Origin: Musa acuminata AAA Group
Lineage: Eukaryota > Streptophyta > Magnoliopsida > Zingiberales > Musaceae
Direction: 5' to 3'
Length of the DNA: 64,000 nt
NCBI RefSeq assembly: GCF_036884655.1
Contig: NC_088347.1
Coordinates: 17,283,501 to 17,347,500 of the forward strand
Position numbers and translations under genes: made by a program. Of the stretch, positions 20,662 through 33,387 are shown piece after piece; positions within the stretch are counted from its first letter, which is position 1, and the number at the start of each line of letters is the position of its first letter. A model generated the notes under the pieces. The model saw only the letters and a program-made list of their open reading frames with translations. It did not search any database and was not told where the DNA came from.

Positions 20662-23190
20662 AACCATCTTAAAACTCTTAGTGACAAATTTCTTGATTTA
20701 GTATAATAAACCAAGATCATTATTGATAAGATAAAATATTATCCATATACAAAACCAATATAATAAACTTGCTCCTACTAATATAAATACTAATTAATAG
20801 TATTTTTCTTAAATTTGAAAATAATAATATCAAGAACATTTATATATCATTATCTTGAAACTTGTTTAAGGTCATAAATGTATTTCTGAATTTACATACC
20901 AAACTTTATAATTCTTTCATTTTCTTTGTAAATCATTTAGAGTAACTCATATAAAGCTAGATCTTAAAAAAAATATTTTCATATCATTATGATATAACTT
21001 AAACTCATAATGAGTTACTAATATCATGATGATTCTTAACGAGTCTCGTTATAGTCGATACATTCTTTATGAGGAAAACTTTTAACTACAAGTCTGACTA
21101 TTATATCGTTTAACATTATCCTTTGAGTCACATTTGTATGATAGACTCTTTTACAATTATTGGACAATTCAGCAAATTTATCAGACACAATTCTGGTTAT
21201 TAATTTTAACTCTTCTTTTATTACATCATATTACTTTTTAGAATCATTACTTTTCATGACATCTGAAAACAATAAGGGATCCATTTTGATTCCTATATCA
21301 TAATATAATTCTTGTAGATATGTCATATAATAACTATAAATGACATGATTCCTTTCCTTTTGAGATATTCCCAAGGTTGTCAATTATGGTTGTTCTGCAA
21401 GACCATTAACAACGATATCAATATAATGTGAAAGTTTAGTAATATTATTTTGTTGTTTATTTTAATCAAATAATTTAATGATTTGAGTAACAATAATCTC
21501 TTAAATAATAAAGGAGTATCAACTTGTATCTCATCTATATCAAAATTGAATTTCACGATTTTCACTCCCATTGATTTGCTATTTTATAGGAATCTTATAT
21601 TACCAGATTTAATTGTCCTTGTACTATGATTAGAGCAGTAAGATGTATACCCCTTTAAACTTTTCTGAATAGATAATAAAATATTCAGAAATAGTTATTA
21701 AATCTAATTTTCTTTTATGTGAGTTGAAGATCTTTATCTTTATAAGACAATCTCAAATATGTAAATATCTTAAGTTAGGTTTCCTATCAATTCATAACTT
21801 AAAAGAAGTCATGTAATTTACTTACTAAGAATATCATTCAAGAAATATATAGTTGTTCTTAGAGCTTATTCTCATATTGATTTGGGTACAACTGGTAAGA
21901 ATATATTTTTCAACAATCATATTCTGCTGTAGCACATCTAGTAAATCATATACGTTATTTTTTCAAGAAACTAACAAAAAAATTAGAATTATAAATGGAT
22001 TCATTATAAATACCATAAAATTCATTACCCTTGCCAGATATGATGATCTTGAGTTTTCTATCTAATTGTCTATCGACTTCATTTATATACACTTCAAAAG
22101 TGTGAATGGTTATAAACTTTATATGAATTAGATATATATAATTATATCTTAACAGGTTATTTATATGGTAATAAAATATCTCTTTTTAATGAGACGAAAA
22201 CATAGAGTGACCCACAGATATAAGCATAATCTCAAGGAGTTTATAAAACTATATTTTATTTTAATATTTAATTATAGAATCATTGTAAACTTAAGATTCA
22301 TATTAATTCTATATAGACTATTATACAAAATTCAAAGATTAATTTTTATTAAATCACAGTAAGTTTACAACCACTAAAAGAGAAATAATATTCTAATAAT
22401 TCTAGGTAAAGAACCCAAATTCCTAGAATTATAATAACACAGCATGGATTCTCAAGATCTATCAATTGAATTATCTTTAGATGTAGGCGATAAATATAAC
22501 TTAATATCGTTTTCACTTTAAGATGATTCCCTATAATGATGAATATCTCATTCTCTTTTGGTTTTATCCCCCTTTATGATTGTCTATTATTGATAACATA
22601 TGTTGAAGCATCAAATTAGTCTATCAAATATTAGAAAGATAATTTATGTAATATTTGATTTGAACCATATAAAGGTTGTATTTATACTTTTTCATTTCAA
22701 ATCAAATCTTATAGTTTTTTTTCTTCACATAATTTTCTTCTCTATAGAAGTAATATTTTATTGTGAAGATATTCTTTTATGAGTTTATATAGTAATTATA
22801 AACTCAAGTGAATTACACTTCATTCTTATTTTAGTGTTACCCACTCCTTGAGTAATACTCAAAATATTATTAGTTTTGAGCTTATAGCTTTATCATTTAT
22901 ATTGTTGAGTATATAATCTTGAATTCCTCAATACTATCATTTTATGGTGTCAACTAATGACTTATCAGAAAATTTAAATTGATCCTCAAATATTCTTATA
23001 CGTTAGTTGTAAACTGTACTGAAGTCTAAGTATCATAAAAATGAGTCTTTCATACCTTTCTTGATTCCATAAAACTTTCAATAATTAAGTTTGTGTTTTG
23101 TTCAATTGATCTGATCAAGGTCTCACTCACTCAATACAACTTGTATATGCTCAAGCCATTTATTTCAAAAAATATAGGGACATTTACAAA
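20662..23190 (-). pseudogene. Decayed copia pol, integrase and RT (element E)
   Basis: On the minus strand, right to left: near 22065-21990 the translation GNEFYGIYNES...FFVSFLKK matches the integrase core around the second catalytic Asp; near 21290-21050 KSNDSKK, DSKDNVKRYNSQ and CIDYNETR match the start of RT ([31 protein letters not shown] type); next comes SLRIIMILVTHYEL; near 20800-20662 ASLLYWFCIWIIFYLINNDLGLLY matches the YVDD region. Many stops and shifts. The order integrase then RT fits one minus-strand element continuing at 10626 and leftward, split by A1. Past 22,300 gag should lie, but I see nothing firm. No 5' LTR was found before repeat D near 23195. Confidence 0.7.
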
Positions 23191-23194
23191 AATA

Positions 23195-23936
23195 CAATGA
23201 AGGAAGTACCACTGTAATAATATAATAGTAATGCTTTGAGTTTTCAAAATATGATGAACTATTGATATCATCTATATTTCACCTTTGGGTGAAATATTGA
23301 TATATATAGTGTTCACTCAAGATCATTTATGAAGGACTGATACCATCCTTATGGAATAGTATTGTTACATTTGGGTATACAACTTTAAACTACAAGGATA
23401 TCCAAAACAATATCACCCTACCCCATCACATAACTATTTGAAATAAATTCTCTTTTGGGATTATATAAATCTCCTATGTGCCATCGTGAATATTATTTTA
23501 TTTAATTTTATTTAGAATTAATTCCATAATGTATTTTATAGATTATTGGTCCCTGTCACTTTGGTTGCTACAAGACCAATACAAAAGGATAAAATACAAT
23601 CTAAAATATCTCATGAATGACAAAAACTTTATTATAATTCATATCCCATAAGCCTATCATCTGAAACTACTTTTGTAGCTACCAATTAGATAAAATTTAG
23701 GAAGATAAATTATAAATAATATTCACCAAATTTCTTTATCTTGATTTATACTGCCATTGTGAATATTATTTTATTTAATATTATTTAGGACTAATTTCAT
23801 AATATATTTCTATAAATTATTAGTCCATGTCACGTTAGTGGCTATAGGACCAATACAAAAATATAAAATACAATCTAAAATGTCCTATAAATGATAAAGC
23901 CTTTATTGTGATCCATATCTCATAAGTCTACTACCA
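23195..23936. repeat. AT-rich repeat D, copy 1
   Basis: Starts AATGAAGGAAGTACCACTG. The second half contains two diverged direct repeats (from about 23475 and 23755, each with GTGAATATTATTTTATTTAA and, later, GACCAATACAAAA). Homologous to 26293-27039 and partly to 6378-6721. It ends where a family B LTR is inserted. No coding potential. Confidence 0.75.
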
Positions 23937-24383
23937 TGTCATGGACATAGCTGGTTTTGCCTAAGTCGTGCGGCACCGTTACGTGTCTGTCTGCAGAGGT
24001 CAGCCTCCCCGAAACCTCCCATGATCTCTTAGGATCTACAAGTGAGAAAATGAGTTAGAGAAAGCACCTCACTCGGGATCCACAAGTAAACATTTCAAGA
24101 AATACTTCATAGACAATGCAAATTACAAACAGACTTTACAAGCTCTGAACGGTTATACAACAAAGGGTCAAAATGATCAACTACAGACCGCATATATCTC
24201 ACAAGTGTCCACATAACACAACCTTTATTTACAAACCTAAGAAGGCTACCAAACCCAACTAAAATGGAGCTTTTAAGCCTTCGACCATCCCTCTACATAC
24301 TGTGCAAAGCATAAACAAGCCAAAAGACACGGACATACATAAGTATAACATCAAACATCCTGTTTAGAATTTAGTTTATGACA
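23937..24383 (-). repeat. LTR of family B element B2
   Basis: 447 bp, TGTCATGGAC...GTTTATGACA on the + strand. Reads as a reverse-orientation 3' LTR because it is followed by a complement of the polypurine tract (TTCTCTCCCACTTATTCC). Matches the LTRs at 29374, 35001, 35586 and 58064. Confidence 0.85.
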
Positions 24384-26283
24384 TTCTCTCCCACTTATTC
24401 CTTCGACGTCCTTATCAAAGCCTTTATCGACACTACAACTCCTCACATTTGCTGAGTCTTTAATCTTTTGCTCCAACTACAAAACGCCTCTTGGCTCCCA
24501 ATTGCTCTCTACTACTATTTTTGCGTAGTGGAACTTTTGATCTGCTTTGATACTTCAACTCGCCAATGACTCTAACTCTAGTGTGGGGTTGGCTGAGTTG
24601 TGTTGATCTTTGTTGGTTCTTGCGAATCCTCTAAATAAAGGAAAAAACCATCCTTACTATGCACCAATCTCTTAAATGCCTCATGTTGCTTGAACTGGGT
24701 AGATGCTTGATGAATCTTTAACGAGCATCGTCTCGTAAACTTTCAAAATTTTGGGTCCTTCCTCCACAAAATTTATCAATCGACTCTTCTTTCACTTAGT
24801 TGTCACTTCCAAGTAGATTCGCATCACTTTCGTTTTCGATTGGCATTCTGTTGGGAAATGAAGCGGATAATCTACTCTCAGTAGCACTGATTACCATTGG
24901 TGAGGATTTGACAACTATTATCTTCCATTATCTTCGAATGGTCTTTGAACCTGTACAGAGCTTCGCTGTTGGATAGAAAAGAGAATTGAGGTACTCAATT
25001 TCGCCCATTCTCTTAAGAGTTGAGAAGGCAATGGTTACTTTGACTTTGCTCGCCTCCTCAAGGGTTATACTCCATGCATCAAGCTAGTTACTGACCTTCA
25101 CTTACTCTTTGCTCACACTTCTGAAGCACTTGAAGTGTTTGCACTCCTTGCATTGAGTTAACTACTGTGATTCATCTTCTTAATGCCATCGAACTTATGG
25201 AATGCAGGAAGTTTTCACCCTAATTTGGAGTAAGTCTCTAATAGTTTTGGTTGCCTCTGGGATTGTACCGTCTTCTCCATCAACCCTATCGCCTACTCCA
25301 CTTAGTAGCAAAGGTACAACATCGTATACTGCCTGCTTCATTCCTTAGTTGTGCACTCTTGCACGACCCGAAGTCATTCACTTTTGGCTATCTTGATGAG
25401 AAGCTCGTTGACACAGGTCTTACGAAGTTTCTTGGCCTCTGCCATTCAGCCTTATCTCAGTACTTAGAGTTTGCCTCTACATGCTCTACCTCCTCGGCCC
25501 CTTTCACGACCAAGCACTCTCCCTTCATTAGAGCAAGGGATCAATGACTTTTACAAAAGTCCCGCCTTTGTGGTATCATGGCGTTGTCATGCCCATGGCC
25601 CTACTATCCGTCGCCTCACATCTGTATCCCTTTTCTTCATGATCTGTAGATATGTCTCTGTGGCACTCCTTCGAGTCCACCTCCATTCTAACTGATGTTT
25701 GATTTTTGGGTAGCTAAGTCCCTCTAGACTCGTCGTCGCTTCCTCGTCCCTTTCGACCCCCTACTTCAACACCTATGTGTTCTCCAAGCAGTTCCCTTTG
25801 GTCGACGAAAAGATAGACTATAGCTCCATGCATAGCCTCTGCCATCATGTTGTAGGGTTTGCAGCGATTCTATTCTCCTTAGCTTCTTTGGTAGCAACGT
25901 TCACTTACTCGACCTTGTCCTCTGACTTGTCGGGCTCCCTTAAGTGAATATGGGCTCTGGAGCAGTCTAACTCTCTAGTTACTTCGATCATACCTCTATA
26001 TGATCAAGTCCCTCCTATGGGACTCACTGGTACTTGCATTCTAACTTTTCCCTCGGTGGTACATAGCCCCCATATGCTGATGACCAAGGCTTTCATCCGA
26101 TGCACGCAAGGAAGACCCACCTCTATGGTACCATAGTCTTCACTCCTTGAATCCATAACCTTTCTTGCTGTTATGTTGTTCATCGAAGTGGAGCTCCTAG
26201 TAGCTCCCGATCATACCTCCGTATGACAATGTTCCTCACGGGGCTAGATTCGTGTGTATCATATTGCCACGAACTGTTTCACT
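24384..26283 (-). mobile_element. Internal region of family B element B2, truncated
   Basis: About 1.9 kb colinear with the 3' half of the B internal region in reverse orientation. It holds the uninterrupted site GAGGATTTGACAACTATT (about 24901-24918), the empty target of A2. It breaks off at CACGAACTGTTTCAC (26283), where repeat D starts, so primer site and 5' half are missing. No retroelement protein domain is recognisable; a small frame at 25251-25547 is a by-product. Confidence 0.75.
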
Positions 26284-27039
26284 GTAATAATTAATGAAGG
26301 AAGTACCACTGTAATAATATAATATTAATCCTTTGAGTCTTCAAAATATAATGAACTATTGATATCATCTATATTTCACATTTGGGTGAAATATTGATAT
26401 ATCTAGTGTTTACTTATTATCATTTATGAAGGACTGATACCATCCTTATAGAATAGTGTTGTTACCTTTGGGTATACAACTTTAAACTATAAGGATATCC
26501 AAAACAATATCATCCTACCCCATCACATAACTATTTGAAATAAATTCTCCTTTAGAATTATATAAATCTCCTAATTATATGCGCCATCGTGAATATTATT
26601 TTATTTAATTTCATTTAAGATCAATTCCATAATGTATTTTATAGATTATTCGTACATGTCACTTTGGTTACCACAAGACCAATACAAAAGGATAAAATAC
26701 AATCTAAAATATCCTATGAATGATAAGAATTTTATTATAATTCATATCTAATAAGCCTATCATCCCAAGCTACTTTTATAGCTATTAATCAGATAAAAAT
26801 TAGGAAGATAAATTACAAATAATATTCACCAAATTTCTTTATCTTGATTTATACTACCATTGTAAATATTATTTTATTTAATATCATTTAGCATTAATTT
26901 CATAATATATTTTTATAAATTATTAGTCCAGGTCACTTTCGTGGTTGTAGGACCAATATAAAAATATAAAATATAATCTAAAATGTCCTATAAATGGTAA
27001 GGCCTTTATTGTAATTCACATCTCATAAGTCCACCATCA
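26284..27039. repeat. AT-rich repeat D, copy 2
   Basis: Homologous to 23195-23936 along its length and ending at the same place with a family B LTR. The left join to B sequence is the same as near 6353. Confidence 0.75.
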
Positions 27040-27486
27040 TATCATAGACTTAGCTAGATTTGCCAAGTCGTGCGACACCGTTGCATGTCCGTCCGTAAAG
27101 GCCAGCCTCTCCGAAACCTTCCATGGCCCCTTAGGACCTACAAATGAGAAAACGGGTTAGAGAAAGTGCCTCACTCGGGATCCACAAGTAAACATTTTAG
27201 GAAACACTTCATAGACAATGTAAATTACAAACAAACTTTACAAGCTTTGAATGGTTGAACAACAAAAGGTCAAAATGATTCACTACAGATCGAATATCTC
27301 TCACAAGTGTCCACTTGACACAAACCTTTATTTACAAGCCTAAGAAGGCTACAAAACCCAACTAAAATGAGGCTTTTAAGCCTTCAGCCATCCCTCTATA
27401 TGCTATGCAAAACATGAACAAGCCAAAAGACACGGACATACATAAGTATAACATCAAACATCCTATTTAAAATTTTGTCCATGACA
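27040..27486 (-). repeat. Family B LTR, solo or the right LTR of B2
   Basis: 447 bp, TATCATAGAC...GTCCATGACA. D-type sequence continues on its right (GGCTACTTTGGCAAC and following), so this LTR looks inserted within D. It may be a solo LTR, or the 5' LTR of B2 after internal loss. Flanks CATCA and ATCTA give no clean target duplication. Confidence 0.7.
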
Positions 27487-28329
27487 ATCTAAGGCTACTT
27501 TGGCAACTATCGCTTAGATAAAACTTATGAAGATAAATTATAAATAATATTCATAAATTTATTTATCTTGATTCATACTGAAATAATTCAATAATAGAAT
27601 AATAACCATAATAATTATTGAACATTAATCGGTAAAAAAAAAACTCATATGATAATCATGATAACATATAAATCATGAAGAGCCTTTATGTGAAAGATAA
27701 CTATCATTTTACAATTTCAAATAGAATAACCAAATGAATATCCAAGAGCAATAATTGGATTTTATTTACCATATATTAAAAACATAATCAATAATTCATT
27801 TGAGAAAACTATAAAAGTAAATCATAATTTATAGTTTTTTTAATCAAAATTAAATCTAATCTTATAATCAAAATATAATCATGATTAAATTCAATCATAA
27901 TTATAATAAATCATATTTATCAATTTTATAATTAAGAATATAAATTAGAATTCTCAATTTCATAAGGGTAAAACTATAAATATTTGATAATACATAAATT
28001 AGAATTAAGAAATTTGTAAAGGGTAGAATTATCAAAAAAAGTAAAGGATATTAATAAAATACAAAAGGGAAACGCTATAATTTGACCAAAGGGAAACCCT
28101 AGGGAAAACTATAATTTTGCCCCAAAATATGATCTGTAGTGCCGCTGCCTTTGTGCGTGTGGCGTTGCCATGCTACTGCCGGCGTGCGGTCGCTACCGCC
28201 ATGGGGTTGCCTCTACCCGTGCGCGGTTGCCTGCATGGCTGCCGTCGCCTGCGCATGGCTAGCTGCGGTTGCTACCACCAAGCGGTCGCCGCTTGGGTGC
28301 ATGTGAGTAGCAAAAAAAAAAAACATTCT
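27487..28329. other. D remainder, AT-rich DNA and a short GC-rich block
   Basis: 27487-27590 continues repeat D. AT-rich DNA follows to about 28107. 28108-28310 switches to GC-rich sequence with CCGCTGCC, GTTGCC and GCGGTCGC motifs, next to GGGAAAACTATAATTTTGCC. That arrangement resembles, in reverse, the GC-rich leader of the C family (50380-50880), so it may be a leader piece of a related copia. An A12-type run follows at about 28311. Confidence 0.45.
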
Positions 28330-28552
28330 TTGGTCTTACCATACAACTTGGACCTCTCATCATCTGAAACATGTGCTGCACGGCAACCAAACACTCACAA
28401 ATGCCTATAGGAAATATATTTTCCTGACCATACATACTCTGCAACATCACCATCTATAGCTATACAGGGTGACAAGTTGATCATATTAATTGTAGTCCTC
28501 AAAGCTTCCTCAAAAACTTTTTGGGTAGCTTGGTCTATGAAAGCATACATCT
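28330..28552 (-). pseudogene. Copia integrase C-terminal fragment
   Basis: Minus-strand translation gives EEALRTTINMINLSPCIAID, then GDVAEYVWSGKYISYRHL, a stop, and VFGCRAAHVSDDERSKLYGK. This is the conserved region after the integrase core of TNT1-type copia elements (ATYLINLSP...VWTGK...YxHLRVFGCRAFVHVP type). About 75 residues remain; both neighbours are unrelated sequence. Confidence 0.75.
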
Positions 28553-28867
28553 GATCTATTCTAAGATAGTGCAATTCATGTTGGGTCGGAGGAAAACATG
28601 TCAGAAGATTGGATGTCGGGCCGGAGGATCAGTCGACGTATCGATAGAAGGCTTCGGGCCATGGATTTGGGCATCGGGCCAAGAAGAGCGAATATTACGC
28701 CAAGGATATCAGAGTTGCGGAGTCAACTAGCCGATTGGGCAATAGGATGCAAGAAAGGACGATGCATCGAAGAATCGGACGAAGTGTCGATGGACCAATG
28801 ACTTGCCGAACAACATGATTCATGCTTAGCATTAATTATCTAAATTGAAGTGTGTTTTTACATGTGT
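28553..28867. other. GC-rich unclassified stretch
   Basis: Contains GGGTCGG, CGGGCC and GATCG motifs of the kind found in LTR U3 regions and leads into the A-like LTR remnant at 28868. It may be the outer part of that remnant. No coding potential seen. Confidence 0.35.
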
Positions 28868-29373
28868 GTGATTAACTACGATAGCAAGGCATAAAGCAAA
28901 ATGAAGTCCCAGAGTCAAAGACGTGATTTCGTTGAGAGTTCGAGAGTTCGTCGAAAGTCCAAACGTTCGTCGGAAGTTCTGTAGGAACCAACCGAGAAGT
29001 CCAGGAGCTTGCTAAAAGAAGCTCGTCGGAACTCACCAAGAAGATCATCATGAAGTCCAGGAGCTTGCCAGAAGTCCGTTGGAACATTATCGGGAGTTCG
29101 TCGGAAGTTCACCGGAAGATCATCGAAAGAAACCAAGACCCAGGGACTTGTTTAGCTTAAGTATGCCTTAGATTTTGTAATTAGCACGTAATTGAGATTG
29201 GATTTGGGCCAACCTAATTATGAGCCAGTTGGGCCCATATAAGGACTGTGTTGGGACCAATAAAAGGCCCAAACAGTGACCCAAGAGATGGCACCACGAT
29301 AGTCTTCGAGACTATGTCAAGCGGTGGAACTGCCAGTCTGGGCGGTGGTACCGCCCCTAGCAGTGTGCCAGGC
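28868..29373 (+). repeat. Diverged SIRE-type LTR remnant, left part
   Basis: GATTAACTACGAT, GAGAGTTCGAGAGTTCG, CCGAGAAGTCCAG and a later GGCGGTGGTACCGCC array follow the order of the A-family LTR at much lower identity. It is interrupted by B1 at 29374 and resumes at 35447-35585. Confidence 0.65.
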
Positions 29374-29819
29374 TATCATGGACAAACTTCTAAACAAGAT
29401 GTTTGATGTAATACTTATGTTTGTCCGTGTCTTTTGGTATGTTCATACTTTGTACAACATGTAGAGGGACGACTGAAGGCTTAATAGTCCCATTTTAGTT
29501 AGGTTAGTAGCCGCTTTAGGCTTGTAAATAAAGGTTGTATCATGTGGACATGTATGAGAGATTTTCAGTATGTAATGGACCATTTTGACCCTTTGTTGTG
29601 CAACTATTCAGAGCTTGTAAAGTCTGTTTGTAATTTACATTGTCTATGAAGTGTTTCTTGGAATGTTTGCTTATGGATCCCGAATGAGGTGTTTTCTCTA
29701 ACCCGTTCTCTCTTTTGTGGGTCCTAAGAGACCGTGGAAGGCTTCAGGGAGGCTGACCTTTGCAGACGGACACGCAAGGGTGCCGCACGACTTAGGCAAA
29801 ACCAGCTAAGTCCATGATA
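29374..29819 (+). repeat. 5' LTR of B1
   Basis: TATCATGGAC...GTCCATGATA. The family ends form a 10-bp inverted repeat TGTCACGGAC/GTCCGTGACA; here the terminal TG and CA have become TA and TA. Confidence 0.85.
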
Positions 29820-29821
29820 GA

Positions 29822-29833
29822 TGGTATCAGAGC
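29822..29833 (+). promoter_or_regulatory. Primer binding site of B1
   Basis: TGGTATCAGAGC begins 2 nt after the 5' LTR, complementary to initiator Met-tRNA. In B4 the complement lies at about 58050-58061, with a C-to-T-type change (CTCTGATACCA). Confidence 0.85.
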
Positions 29834-32800
29834 GGGACAAGCTCTCATAGAAACACTTATCATGCAAACGTGGGGGACCTAGCGGGGCTGCGTTGAGGGC
29901 AGTCAGCACATGCGCAACCGTTTGGGGGAAAACAGGCATGGAGATGTAGGGAAAAGGAGTCGCTCGGAGAAGCGAGCATCTGAGATTGGCATTCAGAGGA
30001 ATAGCAACCCTTCGCGCAAGAGGCACCATGAGAACAGACAAGCTTGGAAGAATGCAGAGCGCACAAATGTTAGGATGGCTGAGTTTGAGCTACGGTTCAA
30101 CGTTGACAACTATACTTGATGGTGCCCAAGGCAAGCGAGGCGCTTGGTAAAGGATGAGACTATCTAAGGTAGAATGAGTTGGTCAGCGACTGAAAGAGTT
30201 GTGCAAAGCTTACAGAGGTGAGGGGAATTGCTAAGTCAAAGAATTCGGTACTTATGCATGAGCTTGTATGCAGACGAATGAATGTTCATGGCCATCCCAA
30301 GGCGACCAAAACTCAACGCCATGGAGCATTGAAACTTTCTCTTTGGAATATGAAGGATACGTCCGTAGGAGGCTGAAGTGTGCAATGAGTTTAGCATGTT
30401 GCTAGGCCTTGAGTGGTGTAGCGGGGGCTGTATTGACGTAGAGTCATAATCTAGCAAGGGTGTTTGCAGAAGACAAAATAATAAATAGTTTGTTCAGCAG
30501 ATCGAAGTAGTCCAAGGGGATGGTGGTCTCCGAAACGAAGAGAGATGTTGCTCCAATGTAATAGTTATCCAGGAGGGATAAGTCCTGGCTCTCCAGAGGG
30601 AGAATCATGTGGGACGTACCTCACATGTTGAGGAGGAGTACCTCAATAAACAATAACTCCATGAAGCTCAATGGACTGAGCAAGCAGCGAGGAGTCGTCA
30701 CATGATCTCGCTCGAGAGAATGCATTGGTAGATGCATTGCGAGATCAAGTGGGGGAGCGACCCAAAGCATCACAAATGAAGGTACACTTGGAGTCGATAT
30801 GGAGATTGGACTCAAGGGAGGGCTGACTCGTGGAATGGTGGGCACGAGGGCCACCATCAACTCAATGCAAAAATGAGGAGTGGAGTAACTTGGGTGTAAC
30901 TTGGCGAAGTACCCAAGCCACATGAAGGGAGCCAGCATAGAAGATGGAACATGGAGCGGAGGCATAGTGATTTCCTTGGACAAAGGTCAAGGACATGAAC
31001 TCTTGCAAACGCAAGAGCATGATCATGTTGTTCCATGGGTCATTCATTCTGACGGAGCGGACTCATCTTGCATGGTGCCAAAAACGAAGGGAGCTTCTGG
31101 GCACATGCACCTTATCTCGGAGGAGCATTTGATGGAGGAACTAAGGAGACTCAATTTGCGGAGGCGACGTTGGGTTCAAAAGGCCTTAGCACGGGGCAAG
31201 AGGATACAGAGGCGGGTACTCTTAAAAAATATGCCATAGTGTTGCCATTCAAGTTGCCATGAAGGAAGTAGTGCGCAACGGAGATTGTGCTAGTAGGGGC
31301 AGAGGCCCAGGATCCAAACAATGGTGCACTAATTACAACGAAGTCGGTGGACTTCGGGAGCTACTAGGCGACATACTGTCATAGAGCGGTGCTTCATCTA
31401 GGTGTGACCCAAAAGTGGGTGGTTGAAGGTCGATTGCCAAAGGAGCGAACAAAATCGAAGGTGGAAGAGACCCTGCGATGTATTGGCAGAGGCCACACAT
31501 GGAGGGGTCACAATTCAAGTTCATCCCACAAGGATCAGAATGCAATAGAGATGTCACTAGGAGGCGACATGGTGCATCGAATCGTGGTGGAACAGTTCGT
31601 GGCAAATGCGATACACACAACATAGTCCCGTGAGGGACTAGATCATACAGAGGTATGATCGAGAGCTATTGGAAGCTCCACTTCGGTGAACAACACGATG
31701 GTAAGAAGGGCTATGGATTCAAGGAGTGAAGGCCATGGTACCACAGAGGCGGGTCTTTCATGCGTGCATCGAATTTTGCATCAGATGAAAGCCTTGGTCA
31801 TTAGCATATAGGGGCTATGTTCCACCAATGGAAAAAGTTCGAATGCAAGTACCAGTAAGTCCCATGGGAGGGACTTGATCATGTAGAGGTATGATCGAAG
31901 CAGTTGGAGAGTTGGACTGCTCCAGAGCCCATATTCACTTAAGGGAGCCCGACAAGTCAGAGGACAAGGTCAAATAAGCGAATGTTACTACCAAGGAAGC
32001 TAAGGAGAATAAAATCGCTGCAAATCCTACAACGTGATGGCAGAGGCCATGCATGAGAGTTGCAGTCTGTCTTTCCATCAACCAATGGGAGCTACTTGGA
32101 GAACACAGAGGTGTTGAAGCAGGGGGTCGAAAGGGGTGAGGAAGCGATGACGAGTCTAGAGAGACTTAGCTACCCAAAATTAAGCATCAGCTAGAATGGA
32201 GGTGGACTCGGAGGAGTACCATAGAGGCATATCTACTGATTGTGAAGAAAAGGGATGCAGATGCGAGGCGACAGATAGTAGTGCCATGGGCATGGCAGCG
32301 CCATGGTACCGTAGAGGCGGGACTTCCGTGAAAGTCATTGATCTCTTGCTCTCATGGAGGGAGAGTGATTGGTCATAAAAGGGGCCAAGGAGGTGGAGCA
32401 TGCAAGAGGCAATCTCCAAGTACCGAGACAAGGCTGAAGGGCAAAGGCCAAGGAACTTCGTAAGACTAGTGTCAATGAGCTTCTCATCAAGATAGCCGAA
32501 AGTGAAGGACTTCGAGTCATGCAAGAGTGCATGACCAAGGAACAAAGCAGGCAGTATGCGGTGTTATACCTTTGCTACTCAGGGGAGTAGGCGGTAGGGT
32601 TGATGGAGAAGATGGTATAATCCCAAAGGTGACCAAATCTATTAGAGAATTACTTCAAGTTCGGGTGAAAACTTCCTGCATTCCAGAAGTTCGATGGCAT
32701 TGAGAAGGTGAATTACAGTAACTAACTCAATGCAAGGAGTGCAAACACTTCAAGTGCTTCAGAAGTGTGAGCAAAGAGCAGGCAAAGGCCAGTAACCAGC

Positions 32801-33387
32801 TCGATGCATAGAGTACAACCTCAAGGAGGCGGGTGAAGTTAAGTAACCTTTGCCTTCTCAACTCTTAAGAGAATGGGCGAAACCGAGTACCCCAATTCTC
32901 TTATCTATCCAGCAAAGGAGTTCTGCACATGTTCAAAGACCTTTCGAAGATAATGGAAGACAATAGTTATTGAATCCTCACCAATGGTGATCAGTGCTAC
33001 TAAGAGTAGATTGTTCGCTTCATTTCCCAACGAATTGCCAATCAAAACCAGAAGTGATGCGAACCTACTTGGAAGTGACAACTAAGTAAAAGAAGAGTCA
33101 ATGGATAAATTTTATGGAGGAAGGACAAAAATAAAACTTCAGAAGTTTGCGAGACGATGCTCGTTAAAGCTCCAACAAGCATCCACCCAATTCAAGTAGC
33201 ATGAGCATTTGAGAGACTGGCGTATAGTAAAGATGGTCTTTTCCTTCATCTGGAGGATTCGTAGGAACCAACAGGGATCAACACAACTCAACCAACCCCA
33301 CACTAGAGTCAGAGTCATTGGCAAGTTGAAGCAGCATGGCAGATTAAAGGTTCGACTACTCAAAAAATAGCAGCGGAGAGTAGTTGG

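Noticed and set aside
29369..29373. Target site duplication for B1 (CAGGC against AGGTG)
   Set aside because: Only AGG is shared and only out of register; I could not assign a clean duplication.
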